Assembly: GCA_021776335.1 (NCBI GenBank)
Contig: JAJFGB010000007.1
Span: 62,001-126,000, forward strand
Source: Hyphococcus sp.
GTDB taxonomy: Bacteria; Pseudomonadota; Alphaproteobacteria; Caulobacterales; Parvularculaceae
Length of the DNA stretch: 64,000 nt
Direction of reading: 5' to 3'
Part shown: piece after piece, positions 43,217 through 52,575 of the stretch
How the letters are laid out: the number at the start of each line of letters is the position of its first letter
How positions within the stretch are numbered: position 1 is the stretch's first letter
The notes under the pieces: generated by a model
Database searches by the model: none
Told to the model about the DNA's origin: nothing
Seen by the model: only the letters and a program-made list of their open reading frames with translations
Position numbers and translations under genes: made by a program

Positions 43217-44833
43217 ATGATGGGATTAATGATGGATCGGCCGTTATTGACGACCGAAATCCTTAAACACGCCGTACGCAACTACCGCAATACCGAGATA
43301 ATTACACGCACGGTTGAGGGGCCGATCCACCGCTACACGATCGCCGATAGTGAGCGCCGGATCAAAAAACTGGCCAACGCACTCACTAATCTTGGCGTCA
43401 AATATGGTGATCGCATTGGCGTTATCGGATGGAATACCTATCGTCAGTTTGAACTTTATTATGCGGTCGGCGGTATTGGCGCTGTGCTTCACACCATCAA
43501 TCCACGTCTTGGTCCCGATAATGCCGCCTTTGTTATCAATCATGCAGAAGACGATTATTTATTCTACGACACGACTTTTGCGCCGCTTGTCGGCGCGCTC
43601 AAGCCGAAATTGAAAACTGTCAAAGGTTGTTGTGTGTTGACCGACGCCGAGCATGTCGGTGAAGCGGGTGAGGGCGCTTCGACCTATGAAGAGTTTATTG
43701 AAAATGAAAGCGAAGATTTTGCCTGGCAGGATTTCGATGAAAATACCGCCGTCACCATGTGTTACACATCGGGCACGACTGGTGATCCGAAGGGCGTTGT
43801 CTATAGCCATCGCGCGCTTGTGCTTCAGTCCTTCGCAAGTGTGCTGCCAACGTCGCTTGGTGTGCGCGAAGGCGATATTTTGCTGCCTGTCGTGCCGATG
43901 TTTCACGTTAATGCGTGGAATACGCCCTATTCCTGTTTAATGGTTGGCGTCACGCAGGTTTTTCCAGGCCCACGCCTTGATGGCGAAGGTCTTTATGAAA
44001 TGCTTGATTCGGAAAAGGTGACTTATTCCGCCGGCGTTCCCACAGTTTGGTTGGGGCTGCTGCAATATCTTGAAAAGACCGGTAAGGAACTGCCTCATCT
44101 TAAAAAGGGCATGTGTGGCGGCTCTGCGTTGCCTGAAGCGCTCATTCGCGGCTTCAAAAAATATGATGTTGAGTTGCAACAAGGCTGGGGCATGACCGAA
44201 ATGTCGCCCATTGGTACGGTCAATGTGTTGCCGCCTCATATTGAAAAATTACCCTTGGATGAGCGCATTCCATTTCAACTGAAAGCTGGCCGGGCGCTAC
44301 CTTATGTGGATATGCGGATCGTCTCTGAAGACGGTCATGTTTTGCCTCGTGACGGCACAAGCGATGGTAATCTTCAGGTGCGCGGACCCTGGATCATCAA
44401 GGAATATTACAAAGCGACCGCGCCAACACTTACTGAAGATGGCTGGTTTGATACAGGCGACGTTGCGATTATCGATCAGGATGGTTTTCTGCAAATCACC
44501 GATCGTTCGAAAGACGTGATCAAAACCGGTGGTGAATGGGTTTCATCAATCGATATCGAAAATGCCGCGCTTCTCCATGACGGGGTCGCCGCAGCGGGTG
44601 TTATTGGTGTTTACCATCCCAAATGGCAGGAGCGCCCGATGCTGGTTGTGGTGAAGAAGGATGGGAAGGATCCGAGCGCAGATGACATCAAGGACTTCCT
44701 TAAGGACAAGCTTGATAAAATCGCGTGGCCGGACGCCGTCGAGTTCGTCGATGAAATCCCTCTGGGCGCCACAGGCAAGGTTTTGAAAACCAAGCTACGT
44801 AAAATGTTTAAGGGCTATGAGCTTCCAGCGTAG
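43217..44833 (+). CDS. Fatty acyl-CoA synthetase (medium/long-chain, AlkK-like)
   Basis: A 538-residue ANL-superfamily adenylating enzyme activating fatty acids to acyl-CoA. The A3 motif is YTSGTTGDPKGVVYSH, A5 is GWGMTEMSP, A7 is WFDTGDVA, and A8 has DRSKDVIKTGGEWVSS. The catalytic Lys of A10 is in GATGKVLKTKLR. The length and motif spacing fit AlkK/FadD-like medium-chain synthetases. AGGGAGACGACAGGG precedes ATG 43217; internal ATGs at codons 2, 5 and 6 are possible. It converges with the response regulator 17 bp away. Confidence 0.92.
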   Translation: MMGLMMDRPLLTTEILKHAVRNYRNTEIITRTVEGPIHRYTIADSERRIKKLANALTNLGVKYGDRIGVIGWNTYRQFELYYAVGGIGAVLHTINPRLGPDNAAFVINHAEDDYLFYDTTFAPLVGALKPKLKTVKGCCVLTDAEHVGEAGEGASTYEEFIENESEDFAWQDFDENTAVTMCYTSGTTGDPKGVVYSHRALVLQSFASVLPTSLGVREGDILLPVVPMFHVNAWNTPYSCLMVGVTQVFPGPRLDGEGLYEMLDSEKVTYSAGVPTVWLGLLQYLEKTGKELPHLKKGMCGGSALPEALIRGFKKYDVELQQGWGMTEMSPIGTVNVLPPHIEKLPLDERIPFQLKAGRALPYVDMRIVSEDGHVLPRDGTSDGNLQVRGPWIIKEYYKATAPTLTEDGWFDTGDVAIIDQDGFLQITDRSKDVIKTGGEWVSSIDIENAALLHDGVAAAGVIGVYHPKWQERPMLVVVKKDGKDPSADDIKDFLKDKLDKIAWPDAVEFVDEIPLGATGKVLKTKLRKMFKGYELPA

Positions 44834-44850
44834 AGTCTGCCGGAAATGCG

Positions 44851-45498
44851 CTAAGCTTTGGTCAAGCCGTGGCGAACGGCATAGAGCGCCGCTTGCGTAC
44901 GGTCGTCGACACCAAGCTTTGACAGGACGACGCTGACATATCCCTTAACCGTGCCTTCAGTAAGATTCAGGTCGTAGGATATTGCTTTGTTGCTCTTCCC
45001 ATTGGCAATTTCGCAGAGGATATCTAATTCTCGGGGCGTCAGTTGTTCGTGCGGAAGGCGCTCACCGCTTGCGCGCCGCAACAATTGTTTCTGCACGGCG
45101 GGGTGAAAAACGGGCGCCCCACGATGAGCGCTTTCGATTGACCAGAGCAGCTCGCTTTTTGACACATCCTTTAGCAAATATCCCATGACGCCCGCATCGA
45201 TCGCTTCTTGCAGATGCAAATCATCGCCAAGTGCGCTGGTGAGTAACACTATCTTTGATGGTAAATTCAATTCCCTGATCGCAGCGGCAGCGTCGATGCC
45301 GCTGCGGCCCGGTAACGCAACATCCATTAACACAACGTCAGGCGTTATTTTTTCGACAATAGCGACGGCGTCGTCTGCATTGGCGGCCTCGCCGATGATG
45401 TTGATCATTGGATCGTCACCAAGCAACGTTCGCAATCCCTCGCGAACAATGCCGTGATCATCAACAATAACAATGCTGATAGCCTCCGCAGAACCCAT
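44851..45498 (-). CDS. NarL/LuxR-type two-component response regulator
   Basis: A 215-residue regulator: receiver domain (1-120) with acidic pocket VDDHG, phospho-acceptor D59 in VVLMDVALPG, and conserved Thr/Lys positions LLTSA and LLKDVS. The LuxR-type helix-turn-helix follows near 150-205 (LTPRELDILCEIANGKSNKAI, LNLTEGTVKGYVSVVLSKL). It lies 21 bp downstream of its likely kinase. Targets are unknown; the RND pump upstream is one candidate. Confidence 0.93.
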   Translation of the reverse strand: MGSAEAISIVIVDDHGIVREGLRTLLGDDPMINIIGEAANADDAVAIVEKITPDVVLMDVALPGRSGIDAAAAIRELNLPSKIVLLTSALGDDLHLQEAIDAGVMGYLLKDVSKSELLWSIESAHRGAPVFHPAVQKQLLRRASGERLPHEQLTPRELDILCEIANGKSNKAISYDLNLTEGTVKGYVSVVLSKLGVDDRTQAALYAVRHGLTKA

Positions 45499-45519
45499 AT
45501 TTTCTCTCCCGGGCGCGTT

Positions 45520-46689
45520 CTAGGACAACGGCGCTCGAAGCTCAACGCATACGCCCCCGCCGTTGCGGTTTTCAACTGTTAGATGTCCGCCAGCCTTGGC
45601 TGCCCGTGTGCGCATGCTGGCGATGCCGATGCGTGTTGTTGTGCTGTCATGCGTGCTTTCCGGCTGCAAACCCCTCCCGTCATCCTCAATCAGGAAGCGA
45701 ATTTCATGTGCTTCGTGAAGAAGAGAGATGGAGATTGTCGTTGCGCCGCCATGGCGAAATGCATTGGCCAGCGCTTCCTGGCCGATTCGCAGAAGCGTTT
45801 CTTTGAGCGAATCACCAAGGCTGTGTTCATCCGCAATATTCAGTGTGACCGTTGCTGCCTCCGGCGCGGTAAGCTTGCAATGTCGCTCAAGCGCTTTTGC
45901 AAGACCATTGTGGCGCGCATAAGCGGCGAGCGATCCGCCACCTTCATCACCAGGACCGCGCAGCTCAGCCAGTAGAGCCTTCATTTCATTTTGGGCGAGG
46001 CCCGCGATTTCCGAAAGGCGATTGGCGCGGGCTTCTCCTTCTGCGGCGCTCTGTTCAAACCCGGGTGCAATCGACTGCGCGACCAGGGACATCGAAAAGA
46101 TCAACTGGCTGACACTGTCATGGAGATCGCGGGCAAGGCTCTGGCGTTCCTTCAGTGCGGCATATTTTTTTTCACGCTCATAGGAGCGTGCATTGTTGAT
46201 GGCAATAGCGGCATGTCGCGCAAACATTTCCAGCATGCGCAAATCATTATCGCCAAAACGTTTTGGAGGTGCGGCGCCGATACCAAAGGTGCCGATAATG
46301 TCATCCCGCCACATGATCGGCATGCCGACGACGCTGTCGTCTTCCATGCCATCGATCTGAGGTGATGAGAGGTCGCCATATCGTTCTATCAGTACCGGTT
46401 TGCGATCACGATAGACTTTGCCCGCAAGTCCTTCACCGGGTTTTGCGGCGGATCCAAGTTCCTCCGGCGGCATTTTGTAAACGGCTTCTATTCTGATGCA
46501 TTCATTTTCGAGATCGACAAGACCGATAGAGCCGCGATCCGCGCGCAACAACTCGCAGGCTTTCTGAACGATCGAGGTAAGCAGCGGACGCAGCTCCAGT
46601 TCCCCACTGATAACCTCGATCATCTCGCGGAGATGATCTTGATCGAGCATGGCGGGGTCATCGTCACGCATCTGCATCCCCGTGCGCAA
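45520..46689 (-). CDS. GAF-domain sensor histidine kinase (HisKA_3 type)
   Basis: A 389-residue soluble kinase with no membrane helix. The GAF domain spans ~20-170 and senses a cytoplasmic signal. The HisKA_3 dimerisation helix follows with phospho-acceptor H190 in LARDLHDSVSQ, then the HATPase_c domain with IGQEALANAFRHGG (N box) and DDGRGL and GIASMRTRA (G boxes). It pairs with the NarL-type regulator directly downstream. A 172-bp hairpin-containing gap separates it from the RND gene. Confidence 0.92.
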   Translation of the reverse strand: MRTGMQMRDDDPAMLDQDHLREMIEVISGELELRPLLTSIVQKACELLRADRGSIGLVDLENECIRIEAVYKMPPEELGSAAKPGEGLAGKVYRDRKPVLIERYGDLSSPQIDGMEDDSVVGMPIMWRDDIIGTFGIGAAPPKRFGDNDLRMLEMFARHAAIAINNARSYEREKKYAALKERQSLARDLHDSVSQLIFSMSLVAQSIAPGFEQSAAEGEARANRLSEIAGLAQNEMKALLAELRGPGDEGGGSLAAYARHNGLAKALERHCKLTAPEAATVTLNIADEHSLGDSLKETLLRIGQEALANAFRHGGATTISISLLHEAHEIRFLIEDDGRGLQPESTHDSTTTRIGIASMRTRAAKAGGHLTVENRNGGGVCVELRAPLS

Positions 46690-46799
46690 TTTCCAAATGG
46701 TAGCACTCTAGGCCTGACAAAAGTCAGGGAACGCCTTTACTGAATTGCAGCACTGATAAGCTTTTTGCGCAAGCCGCATAACTTCAGAGTTTGCGCGGC

Positions 46800-46862
46800 A
46801 AAGCGGCTGGCGCCGCTAGAGGCCAGCGCAACAATATGCTGCGCTGGCCTTTATGCCGCTTT
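46800..46862. terminator. Nested inverted repeat downstream of the RND pump gene
   Basis: An inner perfect 11-bp stem (46820-46830 with 46840-46850) sits inside an outer 8-bp pair AAAGCGGC (46800-46807) / GCCGCTTT (46855-46862), the latter touching the RND stop codon. CCTTTAT follows the inner stem on the plus strand. The minus strand, which carries the pump, has no clear U-tract. It may end or stabilise the pump mRNA before the kinase gene. Confidence 0.5.
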
Positions 46863-49800
46863 TATAGTGTTGCCGGATGTTCGTCGCCGATTGCCGGCTT
46901 GTTCGCTGGCAGGGCGAGACTCTCATCGAAATTCGGCTGTTTCCGGCCGGTGAACACATAGATGAAGAAGCGGCGTATATCGGCGCCGATGGAATAGAGC
47001 GCTGGCACAAAGAACAGCGTTACAAAGAGCGCAAAGAGAACGCCGAAAGAAAGGCCGATGCCGACCGGCACCAGAAATCTTGCCTGGATTGAGCGCTCCA
47101 TCATCAGCGGCAGCAAGCCGACAAAGGTCGTCAGCGATGTCAAAAGGATGGGGCGGAAGCGTTTTGTTCCTGCCGCGACAAGGGCCTCGGCGCCGTCCAT
47201 GCCTTTTTCGCGCAGCTTGTTGATATAATCGATCAAGACAAGATTATCGTTCACGGCAACACCTGCCGCCGCCATAATCCCGAGATAAGAAAAGATCGAC
47301 AAGGCCTCACCCATCAGAAGGTGACCGACCATGGCGCCCGTGAAGCAAAACGGTATCGCAGCAAACAGGATCAAAATCGGTTCAAAATAAGATTTAAAGG
47401 CAACCGCGACGAGAAAATAGGCGACCAGGATGGCAACGAGGCCAAGCACCATAATTTCAGCCATGAATTCCGCCTGGCCTTGGGCTCGTCCAATATTGCC
47501 GCGCGTCACTGTTGGGTGACGGGCGTCAAATTCTTCGAAATACTCATCCGACAAAGCTGACCGAATTTCATCAATCCGTTCTGAAACGACTTCGGCGCTG
47601 ACAATCACTGCCCGCTGACGTTCACGGCGCAGAATCTGTGTGATGCCGTCTGCATATTCAAGGTCGGCAACCGTATAGAGCGGAATTTCACGACCGTCGG
47701 CGGTCCGGATGCGCATATTCCTCAAATGATCAAGGGACTCCCGGTCGCTGCGCGGGTAACGCACAAAAACACGCACATCGGCGCCGTCACGCGGTAGGCG
47801 CTGTACTTCTTCGCCGTAAAATCCCTGGCGCACTTGACGTGCGACATCCGCCGTCGTTACGCCGAGCGCTTCAGCGCCAGGCTTCAGTTCAAAACGGACC
47901 TCCTGTGCGGCAGACTGGCTGTCATTGACGACGTTAAAGACGCCCTCAAAGCTGCGGAGCTTATCCATTAGATCTTCGGCAGCGGCGTTCAAATCCTCTA
48001 GGCTTTTTGAATTGAGCACATACTCAATCGGCGGGCCTTGATTGTTATTCTGGTAGGCAACTGAGATGGTTTCTGCATCCGGAATATCGCCCATCAAGGC
48101 GCGCAGACGTTCTGCCGCTTCTTTTGCGGTCATCGATCGCGTTTCCGGCGGCACGAGTTTCACCAGCGCCAAGACTTGATTGTCGCGTGAGCGCGTATAC
48201 CAGTTTTCAATAAGCGCGCCTTCACCCCCTGTTGAAGCGTTCACTTCATCAACAAGCTTTGCCTCTGCGACCTGGATCTGTTTTAAGACCTCCAATGTGC
48301 GCGCATAGGGCGCTCCTTGTGGCATATTGACGGTAATTTCGATCTGGTCAGATTCGATTTCCGGCAAGAACGACGTGCGCACGATGCCATTGGTCAACAA
48401 CCCAACTGACAGCACCATGGCGCCAGCAAACAGTGTGGCTGTTAAATAGCGGCGCCGTATCGCGGCTGCGATTGCGGGTTGGTAAACATTTTTCGCAAAC
48501 CAAACGACGCTGTCGGCAGTTTTGGTCTGAAAGCGAATAAGAGGGTTTGTAGAGCTGGTTGGTTTTAAATGCGACAGATGCGCAGGCAAAATCAGTAGCG
48601 ATTCCACCAGCGAGAACGTCAACGCCAGAATAACAACCAGAGAAATAGCACGCGTAAATTCGGCCGTCCCGCCGCCGACGAGCATCCATGGTGCAAAGAA
48701 AATCATGGTTGTGAGCACTGCGAACACAACAGGCATGATCACCATTTTTGTGCCGTTTATCGCTGCCGTGACGCCAGTTTCACCATCCTCAACTTTTGTG
48801 TGAATCGCTTCGCCGACGATTATTGCATCGTCAACGATCACGCCAATGACAAGCAAAAAAGCAAAGCTGGAGATCATGTTGAGGGAAACATCAAACACAT
48901 GCAGAAATGCAAGACCGCCCGCAAAGGCGACGGCGATGCCCACAGAGACCCAGAACGCGATGCTCGGCCGCAGGAAAAGCACGAGCGTAATTAACACCAG
49001 AACAAGACCCATCAGAAAATTTGATGCGATTGTTTCCATGCGCCCTGAATATGTTTCTTCCTGATCTTCCCAGACCGTCATGGAAATACCGGCAGGCGCA
49101 TTTGGACGTTCTTTTTCAAGATAGGCGGCAACCTCCCGGGAAATCCTGACGATATCCATTTCCGGTCCGCTCATTACCTGAACCAGGATTGTATGTTCGC
49201 CATTGACGGTGGCGAGAAGGTTGACCTCTTCAAAGCCGTCTTTGACCACCGCAATATCGCTGAGGCGCACAATGGCGCCGTTTGGCAATTGCTTGACAAT
49301 GATCGTTTCAAACTCGCTTTGCGTGTCGGCAAGATTGCGTGTTCTGAGCTGCATGTCGCCCAGATCGGTGCGCACATTGCCCGATGAGACATTCACGGAC
49401 GTCCCACGCACAGCTTCGACAATGTCCGAAAACGTTATGCCATAACGCCTGAGAGCGTCTTCCGAGACTTCAATGGAGACTTCTTCTTCGCGCACGCCAA
49501 ATAGATCGACAGATGGCACACTAGGTAAAAGCGCAATCTCACGGCGGACCTTTTCTGCATATCGTTTTAAGGTTTTTTCGTCGACGTCGCCGCGAACGGC
49601 GATTCTGACAATTTCATCCTGACTTCTGAAGAGCCTCATTTGCGCCGGTTCAGCGGCGGCCGGGAATGTATTGATAGAGTCGATTTCTCGTTTGATGTCC
49701 TGCAGAAACTTTGCTTCATCTAGGTCATCATCGCCGATGGCCCAGAGCGTGCCCACGCCTTCGCGTGCTTCAGACCACATCCGGTCGATGCCGTTGACGC

Positions 49801-50020
49801 GGCTGACGGCTTCTTCGAGGCGAACAACAATTTGTTCTTCGACATCCTGCGGCGAAGCGCCGAGCCAGATGACATTAACCTGCGCGCCCGGGAATTCTAC
49901 GAAAGGATCAAGCTCGCGCTCAATGCGCATCACGCCGACAATGCCGGCAATCAAAATGCCGAACATCAAGAGATTGGCGGCGACTTTGTTATGCGCCCAC
50001 CATGAAATTATGCCATTCAT
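46862..50020 (-). CDS. RND family multidrug efflux transporter (AcrB/MexF-like)
   Basis: A 1052-residue proton-driven trimeric inner-membrane pump with 12 helices and two large periplasmic loops. The first helix is followed by VEFPGAQVNVIWLGASPQDVEE. Helix 4 contains VIGVIVDDAIIVGEAI with the paired Asp of the proton relay, and a matching GVAVNDNLVLIDYI lies in the C-terminal half. It overlaps the adaptor gene by 4 bp. No outer-membrane TolC-like gene is nearby, so it must share one encoded elsewhere. Substrates cannot be deduced. Confidence 0.95.
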   Translation of the reverse strand: MNGIISWWAHNKVAANLLMFGILIAGIVGVMRIERELDPFVEFPGAQVNVIWLGASPQDVEEQIVVRLEEAVSRVNGIDRMWSEAREGVGTLWAIGDDDLDEAKFLQDIKREIDSINTFPAAAEPAQMRLFRSQDEIVRIAVRGDVDEKTLKRYAEKVRREIALLPSVPSVDLFGVREEEVSIEVSEDALRRYGITFSDIVEAVRGTSVNVSSGNVRTDLGDMQLRTRNLADTQSEFETIIVKQLPNGAIVRLSDIAVVKDGFEEVNLLATVNGEHTILVQVMSGPEMDIVRISREVAAYLEKERPNAPAGISMTVWEDQEETYSGRMETIASNFLMGLVLVLITLVLFLRPSIAFWVSVGIAVAFAGGLAFLHVFDVSLNMISSFAFLLVIGVIVDDAIIVGEAIHTKVEDGETGVTAAINGTKMVIMPVVFAVLTTMIFFAPWMLVGGGTAEFTRAISLVVILALTFSLVESLLILPAHLSHLKPTSSTNPLIRFQTKTADSVVWFAKNVYQPAIAAAIRRRYLTATLFAGAMVLSVGLLTNGIVRTSFLPEIESDQIEITVNMPQGAPYARTLEVLKQIQVAEAKLVDEVNASTGGEGALIENWYTRSRDNQVLALVKLVPPETRSMTAKEAAERLRALMGDIPDAETISVAYQNNNQGPPIEYVLNSKSLEDLNAAAEDLMDKLRSFEGVFNVVNDSQSAAQEVRFELKPGAEALGVTTADVARQVRQGFYGEEVQRLPRDGADVRVFVRYPRSDRESLDHLRNMRIRTADGREIPLYTVADLEYADGITQILRRERQRAVIVSAEVVSERIDEIRSALSDEYFEEFDARHPTVTRGNIGRAQGQAEFMAEIMVLGLVAILVAYFLVAVAFKSYFEPILILFAAIPFCFTGAMVGHLLMGEALSIFSYLGIMAAAGVAVNDNLVLIDYINKLREKGMDGAEALVAAGTKRFRPILLTSLTTFVGLLPLMMERSIQARFLVPVGIGLSFGVLFALFVTLFFVPALYSIGADIRRFFIYVFTGRKQPNFDESLALPANKPAIGDEHPATL

Positions 50021-51285
50021 CGCCCACCTCCGACATTGGACGCGTCTGCGACCTCGGCTGAGTTCCCGCCATCACTCGGCGCGCCGGCGATTGCGATAAT
50101 CATCCCCTCCGCGGCGCCGCGCACGGGAGACGTCACGACTTTCTCACCCTCTTTGAGGCCGCCAATGAGCACCGCGCGATTACGGTCGGTTTGTGCGACT
50201 GTCACGGTTCTTATTTCCAGTGTGTTGTCACCACGCGCGATATAGACCTCATTGTCGCCGCGAAGCGCCGTGCGGGGAACGACCACACTATTTGCATATT
50301 CGCGACCTTCGATTTCAACGCTGACGAAGAGACCGGCGGCAAGAGGGGCGCCATTATCGGCGCCAGCGCCATAGGGGTCCGCTACTTCGGCATAGGCGAA
50401 CAATACCCGCGTCTCGCGATCATAGCCGCTGTCGGTACGCGCAATCCGCCCGCGCCAAATGCGTGGTTCGCCTGCGACCAAAGCAGTCAAAGTCACAGCC
50501 TGACCGGGGCTATCTGCGGTCTGACGAAACCCAACCTGTAAACCCAGCTGGCCGAGCTCAGAATCGGTGAGCGGCAGCGCAATTTCCATGATGTCAGTAG
50601 AAAAAATTTCGCCCATGTTCATGCCAGGCGTTACATATTCGCCGATATCGACTTCCTTTGTCCGGATCCGCCCCTTAAATGGCGCTCGAATTGATGCACG
50701 TGCGAGCTGTAATTCGGCTTCATCGAGCGCGGCCTCGGCAGAGGCGAGTTCGGCCGCCGCTTCGGCCAGTTGAGGTTCACGCAACGCCAGCGACGTGCCT
50801 TCTCCTTCTCCAAGTACTTCCCATTCCCTGCGCGCAATATTGGCTTCGGCTTCTTCGCTGGCAAAACGGCTGCGTGCCTGGGCGACATTGGAGCGCGCCT
50901 GTACGACACGGAACTTATATTCAGCTGGTTCAATGCGAACCAGAACATCGCCCTTTTCAAAGGCGCCGCCCTCGATGAAGTCTGGCGATACGTAGACGAC
51001 TTTGCCGCTGATCTCCGCCGCCAATTTAATTGACGTTCGCGGCGTTGCCTCACCCTGCGTTCTAATGCTCAGGCGCACTGGCTCAGCCTCAGCCTCAGCG
51101 ACGACAACCGGGGTCGCCTTAACAACTTCCTCTTTTTCTTCTGGCTTCGGCTTGAGGGCGCCCATCGCTATGAACAAAATGGCAGTGCCTAGGAGCGCGA
51201 TGGCGGGCAAGGCAAACACGACAACGCGCCGTATAGCGAGGCCAACATCATCCGGTTTTTTCATCATCTCGAAGCTCATTATCAT
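50017..51285 (-). CDS. RND efflux periplasmic adaptor (membrane fusion protein)
   Basis: A 422-residue adaptor linking the pump to an outer-membrane channel. It has one N-terminal membrane helix (~22-45), a lipoyl/hairpin part (RTSIKLAAEISGKVVYV, then an Ala/Glu-rich coiled coil ~120-195), and the closing lipoyl half SIRAPFKGRIRTKEVDIGEYV. A beta-barrel domain and a membrane-proximal domain complete it. AAGGAG lies upstream of ATG 51285. First gene of the adaptor-pump operon. Confidence 0.92.
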   Translation of the reverse strand: MIMSFEMMKKPDDVGLAIRRVVVFALPAIALLGTAILFIAMGALKPKPEEKEEVVKATPVVVAEAEAEPVRLSIRTQGEATPRTSIKLAAEISGKVVYVSPDFIEGGAFEKGDVLVRIEPAEYKFRVVQARSNVAQARSRFASEEAEANIARREWEVLGEGEGTSLALREPQLAEAAAELASAEAALDEAELQLARASIRAPFKGRIRTKEVDIGEYVTPGMNMGEIFSTDIMEIALPLTDSELGQLGLQVGFRQTADSPGQAVTLTALVAGEPRIWRGRIARTDSGYDRETRVLFAYAEVADPYGAGADNGAPLAAGLFVSVEIEGREYANSVVVPRTALRGDNEVYIARGDNTLEIRTVTVAQTDRNRAVLIGGLKEGEKVVTSPVRGAAEGMIIAIAGAPSDGGNSAEVADASNVGGGR

Positions 51286-51873
51286 TTTTATCGCTCCTTA
51301 TTTGTTGAGCGCCTAATTCCGGCGCCAACAATCCTTTTCTTTTTGCGTGTGTCGCAATCGTCTGAACCAAATTGCCGGTTTCCACATTAGTCCCGATGCG
51401 TCTACCGGCCCGCGCTGCAGAAGTTATTCTGATCACTTTTTGCGATCGATCCTTGTTTACCTTCCGCAACCTTAATCTCTTCCTTATAGATGCGCTTCGC
51501 TAGGGGTTTGGATGTCGGTTCGGGGCGTTTTGCCGCCGCTCGGGCACGGCCCGTCTATTTGGTCCATGGGAAGTTTCTGGCGAGGGGTAAAAACGCAAAA
51601 AAAATGGCTTAAAACAGGGCGGAGACGCCCATTCTGCTCGCCGGAAAATAGGAACGCCTCACCGCGCGGATCAGCACCGCCCACCGGCCAAGAACATTTG
51701 TTGCCGCTGCGTGTTCACCGGACCGCATCAAGTGAAATCTGATTGTACCCCAGTTATCCTCGTTCTTTACCGGCAATACAAAAGCCCTTACCGTCAATAT
51801 ACAAAGGCAACAGGTCTTTAATTGGTGTTGGAAAACCCCGCCAGTTCAAAAAACGAGCCTATTTGGAGTCAAT
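51286..51873. other. 588-bp intergenic region with a possible structured RNA (51490-51680)
   Basis: This divergent gap between the efflux adaptor and the DUF4129 operon has no credible protein gene. Its GC-rich middle shows pairing: CGGGC/GCCCG at 51541-51553, GGGCG-GAGA-CGCCC at 51617-51630 (a GNRA tetraloop), and an enclosing stem at 51577-51584 with 51637-51644. A 60-nt A-rich section lies inside. This could be a non-coding RNA or a long 5' leader. RNase P, tmRNA, SRP and 6S signatures were not recognised. The final ~130 bp should hold the DUF4129 operon promoter. Confidence 0.35.
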
Positions 51874-52575
51874 ATGACGGGGATATGGGGGGCGAAGTCC
51901 AAACAACTCAGCTTGGCCGTTATTTCCGTTTTTTTCGCTTTGGGCGTGATGTCGTCGTTCGCTCAATCCGATCGCGACATTGAAGTGGCCCATGCGGCAA
52001 TGATGGCGGACAGTGGGCTCCAGCATCAATTTACGGGATATGAACAGCCAGAAGCGCCAGGATGGCTACAAGGCTTCGAAGATATTCTGAATACGATTGG
52101 ACGTTTCCTCGCCCCCTTTATTAAGTTTGTCTTTTGGGCAGGGCTTTTTGTGCTCGGCGCGTTCGTTCTGTTCGTGCTCGGCCGAATGGCGGTCAACCGC
52201 CTTCATCGCGAGACAAAGTCAACGCATGACGAGCCCGCAGATATTTACCAGCCTACTCAATCTTTTGCGCGTGCATTGCTGGAGGAGGCAGATCAGCTGG
52301 CGAGAGATGGCAATTTCGCTGAGGCGGTACATGTGCTGCTCTTTCGGAGTATTGAGGACATCCAACTTCACCGCCCTCACAGCCTGAGCGTTTCTCTCAC
52401 AAGCCGTGAGATAGCGCAGCTGGATATTTTGCCTTCCGAGGCCCGCAGGCAATTTGTTAAAATAGCTAATGCTGTCGAGCGCAGCCAATTTGCGGGTGGG
52501 TTGATCGAGGCGGAAAGTTTCGCCAGTTGTCGCGACGCCTATATGGCGTTCGCACGCTCAGAAAGCTGGTCATGA
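51874..52575 (+). CDS. DUF4129 domain membrane protein (first gene of second MoxR operon)
   Basis: A 233-residue protein. A signal-like helix (~10-30, ending SSFAQ) is followed by a periplasmic segment, a membrane helix near 88-110 (FVFWAGLFVLGAFVLFVLG), and a cytoplasmic DUF4129 domain (ARALLEEADQLARDGNFAEAVHVLLFRSI, LTSREIAQL). DUF4129 proteins regularly head MoxR-DUF58 operons. TTGGAG lies before ATG 51874. Four base pairs overlap the next gene. Confidence 0.8.
   Translation: MTGIWGAKSKQLSLAVISVFFALGVMSSFAQSDRDIEVAHAAMMADSGLQHQFTGYEQPEAPGWLQGFEDILNTIGRFLAPFIKFVFWAGLFVLGAFVLFVLGRMAVNRLHRETKSTHDEPADIYQPTQSFARALLEEADQLARDGNFAEAVHVLLFRSIEDIQLHRPHSLSVSLTSREIAQLDILPSEARRQFVKIANAVERSQFAGGLIEAESFASCRDAYMAFARSESWS

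Noticed and set aside
51512-51742. 76-codon plus frame and 66-codon minus frame (51484-51684) in the efflux/MoxR gap
   Set aside because: Neither has a ribosome site or domain. The composition (Pro, Arg, Ser-rich) and base pairing fit RNA structure better than protein.
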